64,000 nt of DNA, taken from Verrucomicrobiota bacterium (GTDB lineage: Bacteria; Verrucomicrobiota; Kiritimatiellia; UBA8416; JABMPJ01). Shown piece by piece: positions 44,273 through 53,226 of the stretch. Location of the stretch: contig JABGQM010000012.1 of assembly GCA_018648805.1 (NCBI GenBank), forward strand, positions 1 through 64,000. The letters are read 5' to 3'. The notes beneath the pieces are model-generated. The model made no database searches. It was not told the origin of the DNA and worked only from the letters and a program-made list of their open reading frames with translations. Each line of letters opens with the position of its first letter. Position 1 is the first letter of the stretch. The position numbers and the translations under genes are program-made.

Positions 44273-46723
44273 ATGGCGAAGAAAAAGAAGAAGCCTGTCG
44301 AGGCGGACGAGCCATCGATTGATGTCGAGTTGATCCCGGATGTGGAGACGGAGGCGTCCGCTGAGACCGATCTCGTATTGGCGCGCGAGATGCTGCCGGA
44401 CAAACTGCCGATCATTCCCCTCAATCACCGGCCGCTCTTTCCCAAGATGCAGGTGCCGATGATCGTGGATAACGATCCGCTGCGCGATATGCTGGTCGAC
44501 GCCGCCAAAGCTGACAGGAAGTTTGTCGGGCTGGTCCTGCGCAAATCCACCAACGGCAGTGGCGAGGAGGCGCCGGCGAAGGGATCCGACCTCTATCGCG
44601 TCGGCGTGGTGGCCGAGATCCTGGATCTACAACAACCGATGTCCAAGGGACCGATCCAGTTGCTGCTGGGCGCCCTCGAGCGATTCCGCATCAGCGACAT
44701 CGTGCAGGAGTCCCCCCATATCATAGCCTCGGTCGACTACGTTTTCGAAACCGAGATGGCGCGTAACGACGAGCTGAAAGCCTATTCGCTGGCGGTCGTC
44801 AAGGGCCTCAAAGAACTGATGCAGCTCAACCCGTTGCACCGCGAAGAGATGGCCCTGTTGATGGCGCAGTCGCCCATCAACGAACCGGGCCGCCTGGCCG
44901 ACTTTGCGGCAGCCATGACCAGCTCGGAGCCGCGTGAGTTGCAGGAGGTACTCGCCGCCACCCGGATCCGCACCCGCCTGGGCAAGGTGCTGATGCTGTT
45001 GACCAAGGAGATTGATATCTCCAAGTTGCAGGTCAAGATCAGCAAACAGATCGAAGAGAAGCTGACCACACAGCAGCGCGAGTTCTTCCTGCGTGAGCAG
45101 CTCAAGGCGATTAAGAAGGAGCTCGGACTCGAGAAGGAGGGCAAAGAGGCCGAGGCCGAACGCTTCGAGAAGCGCATCAAGAAGTTGACCCTGACCGATG
45201 AAGCGCGCGAACGGATCGACGAGGAGCTGAACAAGATCAAGCTGATCGAGCCCACCTCACCCGAATTCAATGTCTCGCGCTCCTACCTCGACTGGCTCAC
45301 GGTGCTGCCATGGGGCGTCTTCACCCAGGACCGTTACGATGTGACCAAAGCCACACGGATCCTGAACCGGGATCACTACGGACTCGAAGACGTCAAGGAT
45401 CGCATCCTGGAGTTTCTCTCGGTGGGCATCATGAAAGGCAACGTCGCCGGGTCGATCCTCTGCTTTGTGGGCCCACCCGGGGTAGGCAAGACCTCAATCG
45501 GTAAGTCCATCGCGCGCAGTATCGGCCGCAACTTCTACCGCTTCTCCCTGGGCGGCATCCAGGACGAGGCCGAGATCAAGGGGCACCGGCGCACCTATAT
45601 CGGGGCACTGCCCGGCAAGTTCATCCAGGCTATGAAGACCTGCAAGAGCGCCAACCCGGTGATCATGCTCGACGAGATCGATAAGATCGGGCAGAGCTAC
45701 CGTGGGGATCCGGCTTCAGCCCTGCTGGAAGTGCTTGATCCCGAACAGAATAGAGAGTTTCTGGATCACTACCTGGATGTGCGGTTTGATCTGTCCAACG
45801 TCTTCTTTATCTGCACGGCCAACCAGCTCGACACTATTCCGCGTCCGCTACTCGACCGCGTGGAGATCATCAAGCTGTCAGGGTATATCCTGGAGGAGAA
45901 ACTCCAAATCGCGCGGCGCTACCTGCTGCCCAAGCAGCTCAAGGCCCACGGCGTGAAACGGACGCAGCTGGGCATCACGATGCGTGGACTGCGGCGCATT
46001 ATTGATGGCTATGCACGTGAACCGGGCGTGCGCGGCGTCGAAAAACACATCAAGCGCATCGTCCGCAAATCGGTTAAGCGCATCGTCGAGGGGCACGACG
46101 AGAAGATCACGATTGATGCCGCGGATGTCGAGCCGCTGCTGGGCAAGCCGCTATTCCGCGACGATGACTTCTTCAAACACCCCAGCGTGGGCGTGGTGAT
46201 CGGCCTGGCCTGGACCAGTATGGGCGGCGACACGCTTGCCATCGAGGCCACGCGCGTCAACACCGGCAAGCCCGGCTTCAAGCAGACCGGGCAGCTGGGC
46301 AACGTCATGGTGGAATCATCCGAGATCGCCTATACCTATATACGCGGCTTCCTGAGCGAGGATGAAAAAGCGATGGCCGTGCTGCACCACCAGTTCATTC
46401 ACCTGCATGTGCCGGCTGGCGCCACGCCCAAGGATGGTCCCTCGGCCGGAATCACGATGGCCTCGGCGCTCTACTCGCTGGCCACCGGCAAGCGTATCCG
46501 CAAGGGGTTTGCCATGACCGGTGAACTCTCCCTGACCGGCCGCGTCATGCCGATCGGCGGCCTGAAGGAGAAGACCATTGCCGCCAAGCGCGCCGGGATC
46601 CGTCGGCTCGTCTTCCCCGAAGCCAACCGCCCGGACTTCGAGGAGCTGCCCGCCCATATCCGCAAAGGCATCACGCCACATTATGTATCCACCTTTGGCG
46701 AGGTGGTGGAGATCTGTTTCTGA
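44273..46723 (+). CDS. lon: ATP-dependent protease La (Lon)
   Basis: Lon degrades abnormal and regulatory cytoplasmic proteins. The N-terminal LON substrate-binding domain starts at LPIIPLNHRPLFPKMQVPM. The AAA+ domain has Walker A GPPGVGKTS (about residues 399-407) and Walker B VIMLDEIDKIG. The Ser-Lys dyad is Ser724 in KDGPSAG and Lys767 in GGLKEK. Length (816 residues) is normal. A basic/acidic N-terminal extension (KKKKKPVEADEP) is atypical. AGGAG lies 8 bases before the ATG. A family A repeat follows the stop. Confidence 0.97.
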   Translation: MAKKKKKPVEADEPSIDVELIPDVETEASAETDLVLAREMLPDKLPIIPLNHRPLFPKMQVPMIVDNDPLRDMLVDAAKADRKFVGLVLRKSTNGSGEEAPAKGSDLYRVGVVAEILDLQQPMSKGPIQLLLGALERFRISDIVQESPHIIASVDYVFETEMARNDELKAYSLAVVKGLKELMQLNPLHREEMALLMAQSPINEPGRLADFAAAMTSSEPRELQEVLAATRIRTRLGKVLMLLTKEIDISKLQVKISKQIEEKLTTQQREFFLREQLKAIKKELGLEKEGKEAEAERFEKRIKKLTLTDEARERIDEELNKIKLIEPTSPEFNVSRSYLDWLTVLPWGVFTQDRYDVTKATRILNRDHYGLEDVKDRILEFLSVGIMKGNVAGSILCFVGPPGVGKTSIGKSIARSIGRNFYRFSLGGIQDEAEIKGHRRTYIGALPGKFIQAMKTCKSANPVIMLDEIDKIGQSYRGDPASALLEVLDPEQNREFLDHYLDVRFDLSNVFFICTANQLDTIPRPLLDRVEIIKLSGYILEEKLQIARRYLLPKQLKAHGVKRTQLGITMRGLRRIIDGYAREPGVRGVEKHIKRIVRKSVKRIVEGHDEKITIDAADVEPLLGKPLFRDDDFFKHPSVGVVIGLAWTSMGGDTLAIEATRVNTGKPGFKQTGQLGNVMVESSEIAYTYIRGFLSEDEKAMAVLHHQFIHLHVPAGATPKDGPSAGITMASALYSLATGKRIRKGFAMTGELSLTGRVMPIGGLKEKTIAAKRAGIRRLVFPEANRPDFEELPAHIRKGITPHYVSTFGEVVEICF

Positions 46724-46741
46724 GCTAGAAGAATGGGAGCG

Positions 46742-46858
46742 TGACCACGGATTGCACGGATGCACACGGATGGTCCCGACTGCGTCGGGCCCGGGGAGTG
46801 GATCGATCCTCCCGGCGCCGACAGGCGCCATCCGTTACATCCGTGTCATCCGTGGTTA
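46742..46858. repeat. Dispersed palindromic repeat, family A, copy 3
   Basis: The left arm is TGACCACGGATTGCACGGAT and the right arm ends CATCCGTGTCATCCGTGGTT. Two internal hairpins (CCCGACTGCGTCGGG and GGCGCCGACAGGCGCC) separate the arms. The element fills most of the gap between lon and pdxB. Confidence 0.86.
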
Positions 46859-46876
46859 TGATCTGCATGAGGTGGT

Positions 46877-48064
46877 ATGAAAATTGTTGCGGTTAAGAAT
46901 ATGCCGTTTGCGGCGGAGGCGTTCGGGACGCTGGGCGATGTGACCTTGCTGGAGGGACGCGCCATCAGGGCGGCGGACGTGCGTGATGCCGACCTGCTGC
47001 TGACGCGCACCACCACGCCGATCACACGTGAGCTGCTTGAGGGCAGTCGCGTGCGGTTTTACGGCACCGCCACAATCGGGACCGATCACATCGATCAACC
47101 CTATCTCGCGGCGCGCGGCATCCCCTGGTGCTCCGCCGCCGGCTGCAACGCCAACAGCGTGTCGGAGTATCTCACGGCCGCCCTGCTCTGCCTCGGCCAG
47201 CAGCACGGCATCACACTCGCAGGCAAGACCATCGGGGTGATCGGGGTCGGCAACGTCGGCACGCGCGTGGTCGAAAAGGCGCATGCGCTGGGCATGCGGG
47301 TCCTGGCCAATGACCCACCCCGCGAACGCAACGGCGATAGCGCGCCCCCAATCGGCAATCGGCAATCGGCAGTCGGCAATTCCTGGACGGCGCTTCCCGA
47401 ACTGCTGGCCCAATCCGATATCGTCACGCTGCACACGCCGCTGACGGATGAGGGGGTGGACGCGACCGTGCACCTGGCCGATGAGGCCTTCTTTGAACAG
47501 CTCAAGCCCGGCGCCATCTTTATCAATGCCGCACGGGGACCCATTGCGGATACAGATGCCCTTCTGCGAGCGATGGACCGCAGCATCGTGGCGCATGCCA
47601 TCATGGATACCTGGGAGGGCGAACCGGACTTTCGCAGCGACCTGCTTGAACGCGTCTTCATCGCCTCGCCCCACATTGCCGGCCACTCGTACGAGGGGAA
47701 ATACATGGGGACAGTCATGGTGTACCGTGCGGCCTGCCGCTTTCTCGGTGTGGAAGCCACGTGGTCCCCTGACGCCATTCTACCGCCGCCGCTGGTTCCC
47801 CGCTTGACCGCAACGCCCGACCTCGACCCGGAAGCCGCCCTGTGGGAGCTGGTGCATGCCGTCTATGATATCGAGGCCGATGATGCGCGTATGCGGGCGG
47901 TGCCGGCAGGCGGGGCGGCCGAACGGCGCGCCCATTTCGATGGGCAGCGAAAATCGTACCCGATCCGGCGCGAGTTTCGCTTTACGGAGGTCGATGCAAC
48001 GCGCACACTACCGATATTGCAACGATCAATCGACGGTGTGGGGTTCAGACTCACACCGCAATAG
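46877..48064 (+). CDS. pdxB: Erythronate-4-phosphate dehydrogenase
   Basis: PdxB makes 2-oxo-3-hydroxy-4-phosphobutanoate for vitamin B6 synthesis. It has TATIGTDHID, the NAD-binding GVIGVGNVGTRV, catalytic Arg in NAARGPI, EGEPDF, and PHIAGHSYEGK with the active-site His. The C-terminal dimerisation domain is present. Between the NAD-binding and second sub-domain, GNRQSAVGNSW is an insertion coded by a 7-base tandem repeat (47349-47376). The ATG at 46877 follows a GAGGTGGT stretch. Confidence 0.9.
   Translation: MKIVAVKNMPFAAEAFGTLGDVTLLEGRAIRAADVRDADLLLTRTTTPITRELLEGSRVRFYGTATIGTDHIDQPYLAARGIPWCSAAGCNANSVSEYLTAALLCLGQQHGITLAGKTIGVIGVGNVGTRVVEKAHALGMRVLANDPPRERNGDSAPPIGNRQSAVGNSWTALPELLAQSDIVTLHTPLTDEGVDATVHLADEAFFEQLKPGAIFINAARGPIADTDALLRAMDRSIVAHAIMDTWEGEPDFRSDLLERVFIASPHIAGHSYEGKYMGTVMVYRAACRFLGVEATWSPDAILPPPLVPRLTATPDLDPEAALWELVHAVYDIEADDARMRAVPAGGAAERRAHFDGQRKSYPIRREFRFTEVDATRTLPILQRSIDGVGFRLTPQ
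47349..47376. repeat. In-frame heptamer repeat in pdxB (CAATCGG x4)
   Basis: Three exact copies of CAATCGG and one CAGTCGG are coded within pdxB. They read as IGNRQSAVGN in protein, a surface loop. A change of one repeat unit would shift the reading frame, because seven is not a multiple of three. Confidence 0.86.
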
Positions 48065-48078
48065 AAGGAGAGTGAAAC

Positions 48079-48297
48079 ATGGACAAGCTAAACATTCAGT
48101 TGTGCCCCGAGACAGGGATTTGCTCAATCATCAAGGAAGACGGCAAGAAGGTCGATCTCATGCCGGACGAAGTAACCCAGCTGCGTCATGCCACCGACGG
48201 CGCGAGCGTAAAGAAGGTACTGAGCGAGATTGATGGCAGCTTTGCCGAGGCGCTCGACGCCGAAGAGACCGCTCATATTGCCACCAAACTGAAGTAA
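48079..48297 (+). CDS. Small conserved hypothetical protein
   Basis: I do not recognise a family. The 72-residue acidic protein begins MDKLNIQLCPETGICSIIKED and has two cysteines five residues apart. AAGGAGAG lies about 7 bases before the ATG. It lies between pdxB and a HEAT protein with short spacers, so the three are likely in one transcript. The protein may be a partner or adaptor of the following HEAT protein. Confidence 0.72.
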   Translation: MDKLNIQLCPETGICSIIKEDGKKVDLMPDEVTQLRHATDGASVKKVLSEIDGSFAEALDAEETAHIATKLK

Positions 48298-48312
48298 GAA
48301 CGGTCCACCACT

Positions 48313-49068
48313 ATGAGTATGGAACAGGACAATCTACGGCGCGGTCTGCGTAATTTTGAAACGCGCGCCCGGATGATTGAGGCGGCCGTCGACGAGGGCG
48401 AGGGATGTATCGAAACCGTGCTGCCCCTGCTGCACGACCGTAGCGAGGCGGTACGCTGGTCGGCCATCCGGATCCTGGCCGAGGTCGGCAACGAGCGCGC
48501 TATCGGCCCGCTCGTGGGCGTACTCGAACGCGGCAAGAACACGGTCGATGTGCACAACGCGCTCTGCGCTATCAGCGGCACAGATTTCGGTAGCGACGTC
48601 AAAGCCTGGCGGAACTGGATGCTCGAGGATCCCGACGTGCGTGCCTCTGCCACGGATGGCGTGCTCTCGGATGAAGCCCTCCTGGCGGCCGCCATCGAGG
48701 GGCTGCCCGTGACGGTCAGCGGCGAAGGCGAGGCGTTTGCCCTGACCGTTGCCCTGCCCGAGGATCGCAGGCAGCAGGTCTGGATCGACTTCTCGAAGCG
48801 GGACAGCGATGACCAACCCATGGTCCAGCTCTGCACCCCTTGCGGCGATGCCGAGGTGCCGCGCTATGAGTGGGCGCTGAAGTTGAACATGGCGATTCCT
48901 TACGGCTCCATCGCCCTGGCCGAGCTGGATGGCAAGCAGTGTTTCGCCATGGTGGACTCCTACCTGCGCGCCACGTGCGACCCCGAAGACTTGGCCAAAT
49001 CGCTGATGTGCCTGGCGGAACAGGGCGATGCCGTCGAAAAGGCCCTCGCACACGAGGACCGGTATTAG
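48313..49068 (+). CDS. HEAT-repeat / YbjN-like protein
   Basis: The first 110 residues are HEAT/PBS-lyase-like repeats (VLPLLHDRSEAVRWSAIRILAEVG and AIGPLVGVLERG). The last 110 residues (QVWIDFSKRDSDDQPMVQL and WALKLNMAIPYGSIALAEL) resemble YbjN/CesT-type chaperone folds. The combination suggests a scaffold or chaperone in the cytoplasm. It shows no signal peptide. Function is unknown; the close position to the 72-residue gene supports a shared role. Confidence 0.7.
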   Translation: MSMEQDNLRRGLRNFETRARMIEAAVDEGEGCIETVLPLLHDRSEAVRWSAIRILAEVGNERAIGPLVGVLERGKNTVDVHNALCAISGTDFGSDVKAWRNWMLEDPDVRASATDGVLSDEALLAAAIEGLPVTVSGEGEAFALTVALPEDRRQQVWIDFSKRDSDDQPMVQLCTPCGDAEVPRYEWALKLNMAIPYGSIALAELDGKQCFAMVDSYLRATCDPEDLAKSLMCLAEQGDAVEKALAHEDRY

Positions 49069-49088
49069 TAGGTGCAACGTATCAGCGA

Positions 49089-49217
49089 TTCTCATTATGT
49101 GGTGTCCCCTGCCGCCTTGCGCGGCAGGAGCATAAGATCCCCGCGAAAAGCGTGCTTTTCTTCAAGATCTTGCTCACCGGCGACACAAGGTCGCCGGGGT
49201 CAATGCCATAATGAGAA
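49089..49217. repeat. 129-nt cloverleaf-like multi-hairpin element
   Basis: A perfect 11-bp closing stem (TTCTCATTATG at 49089-49099 and CATAATGAGAA at 49207-49217) encloses three hairpins. Arm 1 is CCTGCCGC/GCGGCAGG. Arm 2 is AAGATC/GATCTT around AAAAGC/GCTTTT. Arm 3 is CCGGCGAC/GTCGCCGG. No gene lies in 49069-49248. It could be a structured RNA or a palindromic mobile element; the sequence alone does not decide. Confidence 0.72.
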
Positions 49218-49248
49218 CTGCTGGCAAAGTATTGGAAAGTAGTACTTT

Positions 49249-50313
49249 ATGAAATGGTCATGCCTATGGATCGCGACGCTCTGTTTCCTTACGTTCAACG
49301 GATCCTGCGCCCTCAAGGCGGCACAGGCCGCCGCCCCACCTGCGGCCGGCAAGGATGCGGCCGCGCAGAAGCCGGTGTCCGATCCACGCTTCGAGGGCAT
49401 CGACGTCCAGCACCACGCGTATATCAAAACGCTTGAAAAGACGCACAAGGCCTTGCTGCTCTCCTGGTTCAAACTACGCGATCTCTACGCTGAGGCGCAT
49501 CACTGCGCCACCGTCTTCGGAACGAGGGAGCGCAAACGGGCGCGGAGCAAGTTGCCCAGCCTTCTGAGTAAGATCGACAGCGAAAAGATTAAGTTTGAGA
49601 GGGCCTACGAGCGGGCGCGCGCGCCGATCCTGAAGAAGGAGATGGCTCTCAGGGATCGTGCCATGAAGCTCTCCGAGAAGCAGGGCGCCAAGGAGGATCC
49701 CCTGGTCGACAAGCGGCTGGAGGAACTCTACAGCGAGGCCTATGCGCAGGGAGCACAACTCAGCACGCTCAAGGCCCTGGATAAGGCCTTTTACCGCGGT
49801 GCCAATATGCCGAGTGAGCTGACCCAGCTGGGTCTGCCTGCCAAAGCTTCAGTGGCGTCAAAGGTGCTCAAGAAGAATCCCAGGCTCGTCGAAGCACGCT
49901 TCACAATCAAAGACTGCGAAGCTGACCTGGCCACACTCGACGCGCTGAAGGCCGCCATGGAGCAGGACCCCAAAAAGCGATGGGGGGCGGCCCAGGAATC
50001 CATGGTGAAGAGAACCCGGCAGACACTCGACAAAGCCGTCGCTAACCTGAAGAAGGAAGCCGAACGGGTCAAGCTGCCCTTCTTGCGCGACGCCGCGAAG
50101 TTCAAGAAGAAGGTCGACATGACCCAGAAGAAGATCGACGACCTCGAGAAGCGCAAGCGCAAGACGACGACCTACGAGCAGCGTCTGAGCGAGTACACCG
50201 CCGAGATGGACCAGTACCTGGAGGCCGCGGCTCTGATCGACCAGTTGACGATTTGGAAGCAGCCGGAGAAGAAGGCGCCAGCCAAGAAAGGCGCCAAGAA
50301 GGGCGGCCACTAG
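49249..50313 (+). CDS. Secreted coiled-coil protein
   Basis: The N-terminus is a signal peptide (WIATLCFLTFNGSCALKAAQA; a Cys near the cleavage site could make it a lipoprotein). The rest is strongly helical and charged, e.g. KKEMALRDRAMKLSEKQ and KKVDMTQKKIDDLEKRKRK, ending in a basic PAKKGAKKGGH tail. No family is recognised. Its stop is only 1 base from the end of the convergent methyltransferase gene. Confidence 0.65.
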   Translation: MKWSCLWIATLCFLTFNGSCALKAAQAAAPPAAGKDAAAQKPVSDPRFEGIDVQHHAYIKTLEKTHKALLLSWFKLRDLYAEAHHCATVFGTRERKRARSKLPSLLSKIDSEKIKFERAYERARAPILKKEMALRDRAMKLSEKQGAKEDPLVDKRLEELYSEAYAQGAQLSTLKALDKAFYRGANMPSELTQLGLPAKASVASKVLKKNPRLVEARFTIKDCEADLATLDALKAAMEQDPKKRWGAAQESMVKRTRQTLDKAVANLKKEAERVKLPFLRDAAKFKKKVDMTQKKIDDLEKRKRKTTTYEQRLSEYTAEMDQYLEAAALIDQLTIWKQPEKKAPAKKGAKKGGH

Positions 50314-50314
50314 A

Positions 50315-51316
50315 TCACGCTTTACGCGCCGTCGCCAGCCAGTGCGGCATGGGCGGGGGCAGCGGGCGGCATTCGAAATCGATAAATCCGGCCGTAGCCA
50401 GCCAGCTCGCCAGATCCTCGTCCGAGAAAACCCAACCGTTCGTTGTGGTCAGCGCCATGTTGACGGCAAACAGGGCCGAAAAGGCCGGCTCAGAGCGGGT
50501 GGCATCCGTCATCATATCGAGCACATTGATTACCCCGCCCGGCTTGAGGGCGGCGTAGGCGCGCTTGAACACATCGATAATCGCCTCCGGCGCTTCCTGG
50601 TGGAGCACGCCCAGGATGTTGATGACGTCGTTGTCGGGGGGAAACTCAGCCGTGTGGTAATCACCCGGTACGCACGTCACCCGGTCGGCCAGACCGGCGG
50701 CCTCGACCAGCTCGGCGGCGATCGCCACCACGCCGGGAAGATCCATCATCGTGCAGGCGAGACCCGCACGGTGTTCCGCTGCGAGGATGGCATAGGCACC
50801 CGAGCCGCCACCGATATCGAGCAGGCGTCCCGCCTCGGGAAGGTGCAGCATCGGTATCACCATGCGCCCAATCCCCATGGCACGGCCATGCATCGCCATC
50901 ACAAAGGCGCGCGTCCGCGCCGGATCATCGCCCAGATGAATGGCGGGTGCTTCGACCGGCTGGCCGCTGCGAACCAGCTCCGGCAGCTGGCCCCAGGCGG
51001 CGTAGACATCCCGGTTGTACCGAATGGCACCGCTTAAATCACCCGCGGCACCCGGAACCAGAAAGGCTGCCGCTTCAGGCGTATTGCAGTAGGCCCCGCC
51101 CTCTTGGGTCAGCAGGCCCAACGCCACGCAGGCATCCATGAGGAGACGCGTAGCGCGCGGATCCAGTTCGAGCGCGGCCGCCACCGCCGCTACATCGGCC
51201 GGACTCGTCGTGGCCAACTGTCTAAAGATGCCCAGATCCGAGGCCGTAAAGAGGACGCATGAGTCGTAAAACGCATTCGCCAGGTTCATGATCCGATCAG
51301 GTCGCACGGTCGTCAT
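50315..51316 (-). CDS. SAM-dependent O-methyltransferase with N-terminal dimerisation domain
   Basis: The first 90 residues are a winged-helix dimerisation domain (NAFYDSCVLFTASDLGIFRQL), followed by a class-I methyltransferase fold: LLDIGGGSGAYAILAAEH, DLPGVVAIA, RVTCVPGDYHT and the NILGVLHQ-like motif. This is the O-methyltransferase type of small-molecule biosynthesis. The ATG at 51316 has GAGGAG 8 bases upstream; the longer start at 51358 is less likely. It is divergent from the ebo genes, sharing a 166-base intergenic region, so it might modify the product handled by them. Confidence 0.87.
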   Translation of the reverse strand: MTTVRPDRIMNLANAFYDSCVLFTASDLGIFRQLATTSPADVAAVAAALELDPRATRLLMDACVALGLLTQEGGAYCNTPEAAAFLVPGAAGDLSGAIRYNRDVYAAWGQLPELVRSGQPVEAPAIHLGDDPARTRAFVMAMHGRAMGIGRMVIPMLHLPEAGRLLDIGGGSGAYAILAAEHRAGLACTMMDLPGVVAIAAELVEAAGLADRVTCVPGDYHTAEFPPDNDVINILGVLHQEAPEAIIDVFKRAYAALKPGGVINVLDMMTDATRSEPAFSALFAVNMALTTTNGWVFSDEDLASWLATAGFIDFECRPLPPPMPHWLATARKA

Positions 51317-51482
51317 CGTCGTCTCCTCTTCTCGCGGGGTTGGGGCCAAAGGGGTCACTCTCGGTTAGAATATGGATGGGGGTCAAGCGACTAATATTCT
51401 GGCCTTATGAGACGTTCCACTATAGGGATATCTGCTGATAAAGACGACTGTGAACAGACAGAGACATGAACAGGACATGACC

Positions 51483-52319
51483 ATGACTATTATTGAACCA
51501 CATATACACATGTACTCACGTACCACCGACGATTATCAGGCCATGTATGCTGCCGGCATCCGCGCCTGCGTCGAGCCCTCTTTCTGGATGGGCCAGAACC
51601 GGCGCTATGCCGGTACGTTCTTCGACTACTTTGCGCTGATCCTTGAGTTTGAAGCCGTGCGGGCGCGCCGCTTCGGGATCGACCACTTTGCCGCCGTGGC
51701 GCTGAATCCCAAGGAGGCCGAAGACCGCGGCCTGGCCGATGAGGTGATTGACGGTCTGGCCGAGTATCTTGACCATGAACGCTGTGTGGCGCTCGGGGAG
51801 ATTGGCTTCAACAACAACACCCCCAACGAGGAGCACGCTTTTGTGCGCCAGCTCTCTATGGCCATCGAGCGTGATATGCCCGTCATCATCCACACGCCGC
51901 ATATCGATAAGCTCAAGGGCACCCAGCGCATCGCCGATATCCTGCGCGAGATGAAGCACAATCCCGACCGCGTTGAGATCGACCACAACACCGAAGAGAC
52001 CATGGCCATCAGCCGTGCGACGGGATGCTATTGCGGGATGACCGTCTACCCGATCTCCAAGCTCACCCCCGCGCGCGTATCCGACATCATTCGCCAGTTC
52101 GGAAGCGAACGCATGGTGGTCAACGGAAGCGCCGACTGGGGCATCTCGGACCCGCTCAGCCTGGTGAAGGTGGTCGAGTTTATGGCCGCCGACGGACACG
52201 ATGAGGCCTCGATTCAGCGCTTGGTCTGCGACAACGCGATGGCCTTTTACAGCGGCTCGGCCAACTGGAAGCCTGAGCTCGACCTGGTGCCCGTGGATCC
52301 CAACATCTTCCAGAGGTGA
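51483..52319 (+). CDS. eboB: EboB-type TatD-family metal-dependent hydrolase
   Basis: A TIM-barrel metal hydrolase: EPHIHMYSRT gives the HxH metal pair, ALGEIGFN the Glu, VIIHTPH and EIDHN further ligands and NGSADWGISDP the catalytic Asp. In the ebo cluster this protein is encoded with a UbiA-like protein and others. Of ATGs 51477 and 51483 I prefer 51483, which has AGGA 7 bases upstream and starts right before the conserved strand. It ends 4 bases before the next gene. Confidence 0.82.
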   Translation: MTIIEPHIHMYSRTTDDYQAMYAAGIRACVEPSFWMGQNRRYAGTFFDYFALILEFEAVRARRFGIDHFAAVALNPKEAEDRGLADEVIDGLAEYLDHERCVALGEIGFNNNTPNEEHAFVRQLSMAIERDMPVIIHTPHIDKLKGTQRIADILREMKHNPDRVEIDHNTEETMAISRATGCYCGMTVYPISKLTPARVSDIIRQFGSERMVVNGSADWGISDPLSLVKVVEFMAADGHDEASIQRLVCDNAMAFYSGSANWKPELDLVPVDPNIFQR

Positions 52320-52323
52320 TGCG

Positions 52324-53220
52324 GTGCCTGCCACCCCGACCCTCCGCGCCTGGCTGCAGCTGATTCGCCTGCCCAACCTGCTGACCGTGCCCGGCGACCC
52401 CCTCGCAGGCGCCTGTCTGGCCCTGGCCATACAGGGCGGCGGGCGGCTGACGCCTGCGCTGATGGTTGGCGCGGCGTCGCTCGCGTTCTATACCGCCGGC
52501 CTCATCATCAACGACTGCTGCGACCTGAAGGAGGATCGCCGGCAGCGGCCCGACCGTCCCCTCCCGTCGGGACATGTGGCGCGCGGCCACGCGCTGGGAG
52601 CCTCCCTGCTCCTGATCGTCCTGGCGCTGGGGCTGGCATGGAGGGTGAATCCCCTCAGCGGCGCCACGGCCGGGGCGTTGAGCGGCATGATTCTGCTCTA
52701 TAACCTGCTGCTCAAACGGAGCCCCCTACCCGGCGCACTGGCCATGGGCCTCTGCCGCGGTTTGAGCCTGCTCCTCGGCGCGACGGCAGTCGGCACCGGG
52801 CGGCCGGGCGGCATGGTCCTGGCCGCCGCACTACTGCTGACGCTCTATATTTCTGCGGTGACCCTGCTGGCCGACCGGGAGCACGAGGCCGTCACACTGG
52901 GGGGCCGACGCTGGTGGCCCCTGGTGGCCGGGGTGGCACTGCTGGTCTTGCTCCTGGTCGTTTCGCACGGATGGGGATGGCTGTCGCTTCTGCCCGCCAC
53001 GGTGGCAGGTGTCAGCCTCCTGCGGCTGGGAGGCGCCCTGCGTGGCACACCCGCGCCGCAGATCGTCCAGTCCTCCATCGGCCGCTATATCCGGCTTTTG
53101 CTTCTGGTGCAAGCGGCACTCTGTTTCGTACAGTTTCCGGCTGGCACAGCGACCGGCGTGGTGCTGTGTCTGTTGTGGCCGTTGAGCGGTCGGCTGGGCC
53201 GCTGGTTCTATGCGAGCTGA
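52324..53220 (+). CDS. eboC: EboC-type UbiA-like prenyltransferase
   Basis: This is an integral membrane UbiA-superfamily protein with about eight helices. The first Asp-rich motif is NDCCDLKEDRRQRPDRP (near residues 61-78), followed by LPSG, and the second is the DREHEA segment near 180. The GTG at 52324 is chosen over in-frame upstream codons because it starts 4 bases after the eboB stop with GAGGTG nearby and matches the usual UbiA N-terminus (LQLIRLPNLLTVPGDPLAG). In ebo clusters this protein is thought to help bring precursors to or across the membrane. Confidence 0.87.
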   Translation: MPATPTLRAWLQLIRLPNLLTVPGDPLAGACLALAIQGGGRLTPALMVGAASLAFYTAGLIINDCCDLKEDRRQRPDRPLPSGHVARGHALGASLLLIVLALGLAWRVNPLSGATAGALSGMILLYNLLLKRSPLPGALAMGLCRGLSLLLGATAVGTGRPGGMVLAAALLLTLYISAVTLLADREHEAVTLGGRRWWPLVAGVALLVLLLVVSHGWGWLSLLPATVAGVSLLRLGGALRGTPAPQIVQSSIGRYIRLLLLVQAALCFVQFPAGTATGVVLCLLWPLSGRLGRWFYAS

Positions 53221-53226
53221 GAGAGT

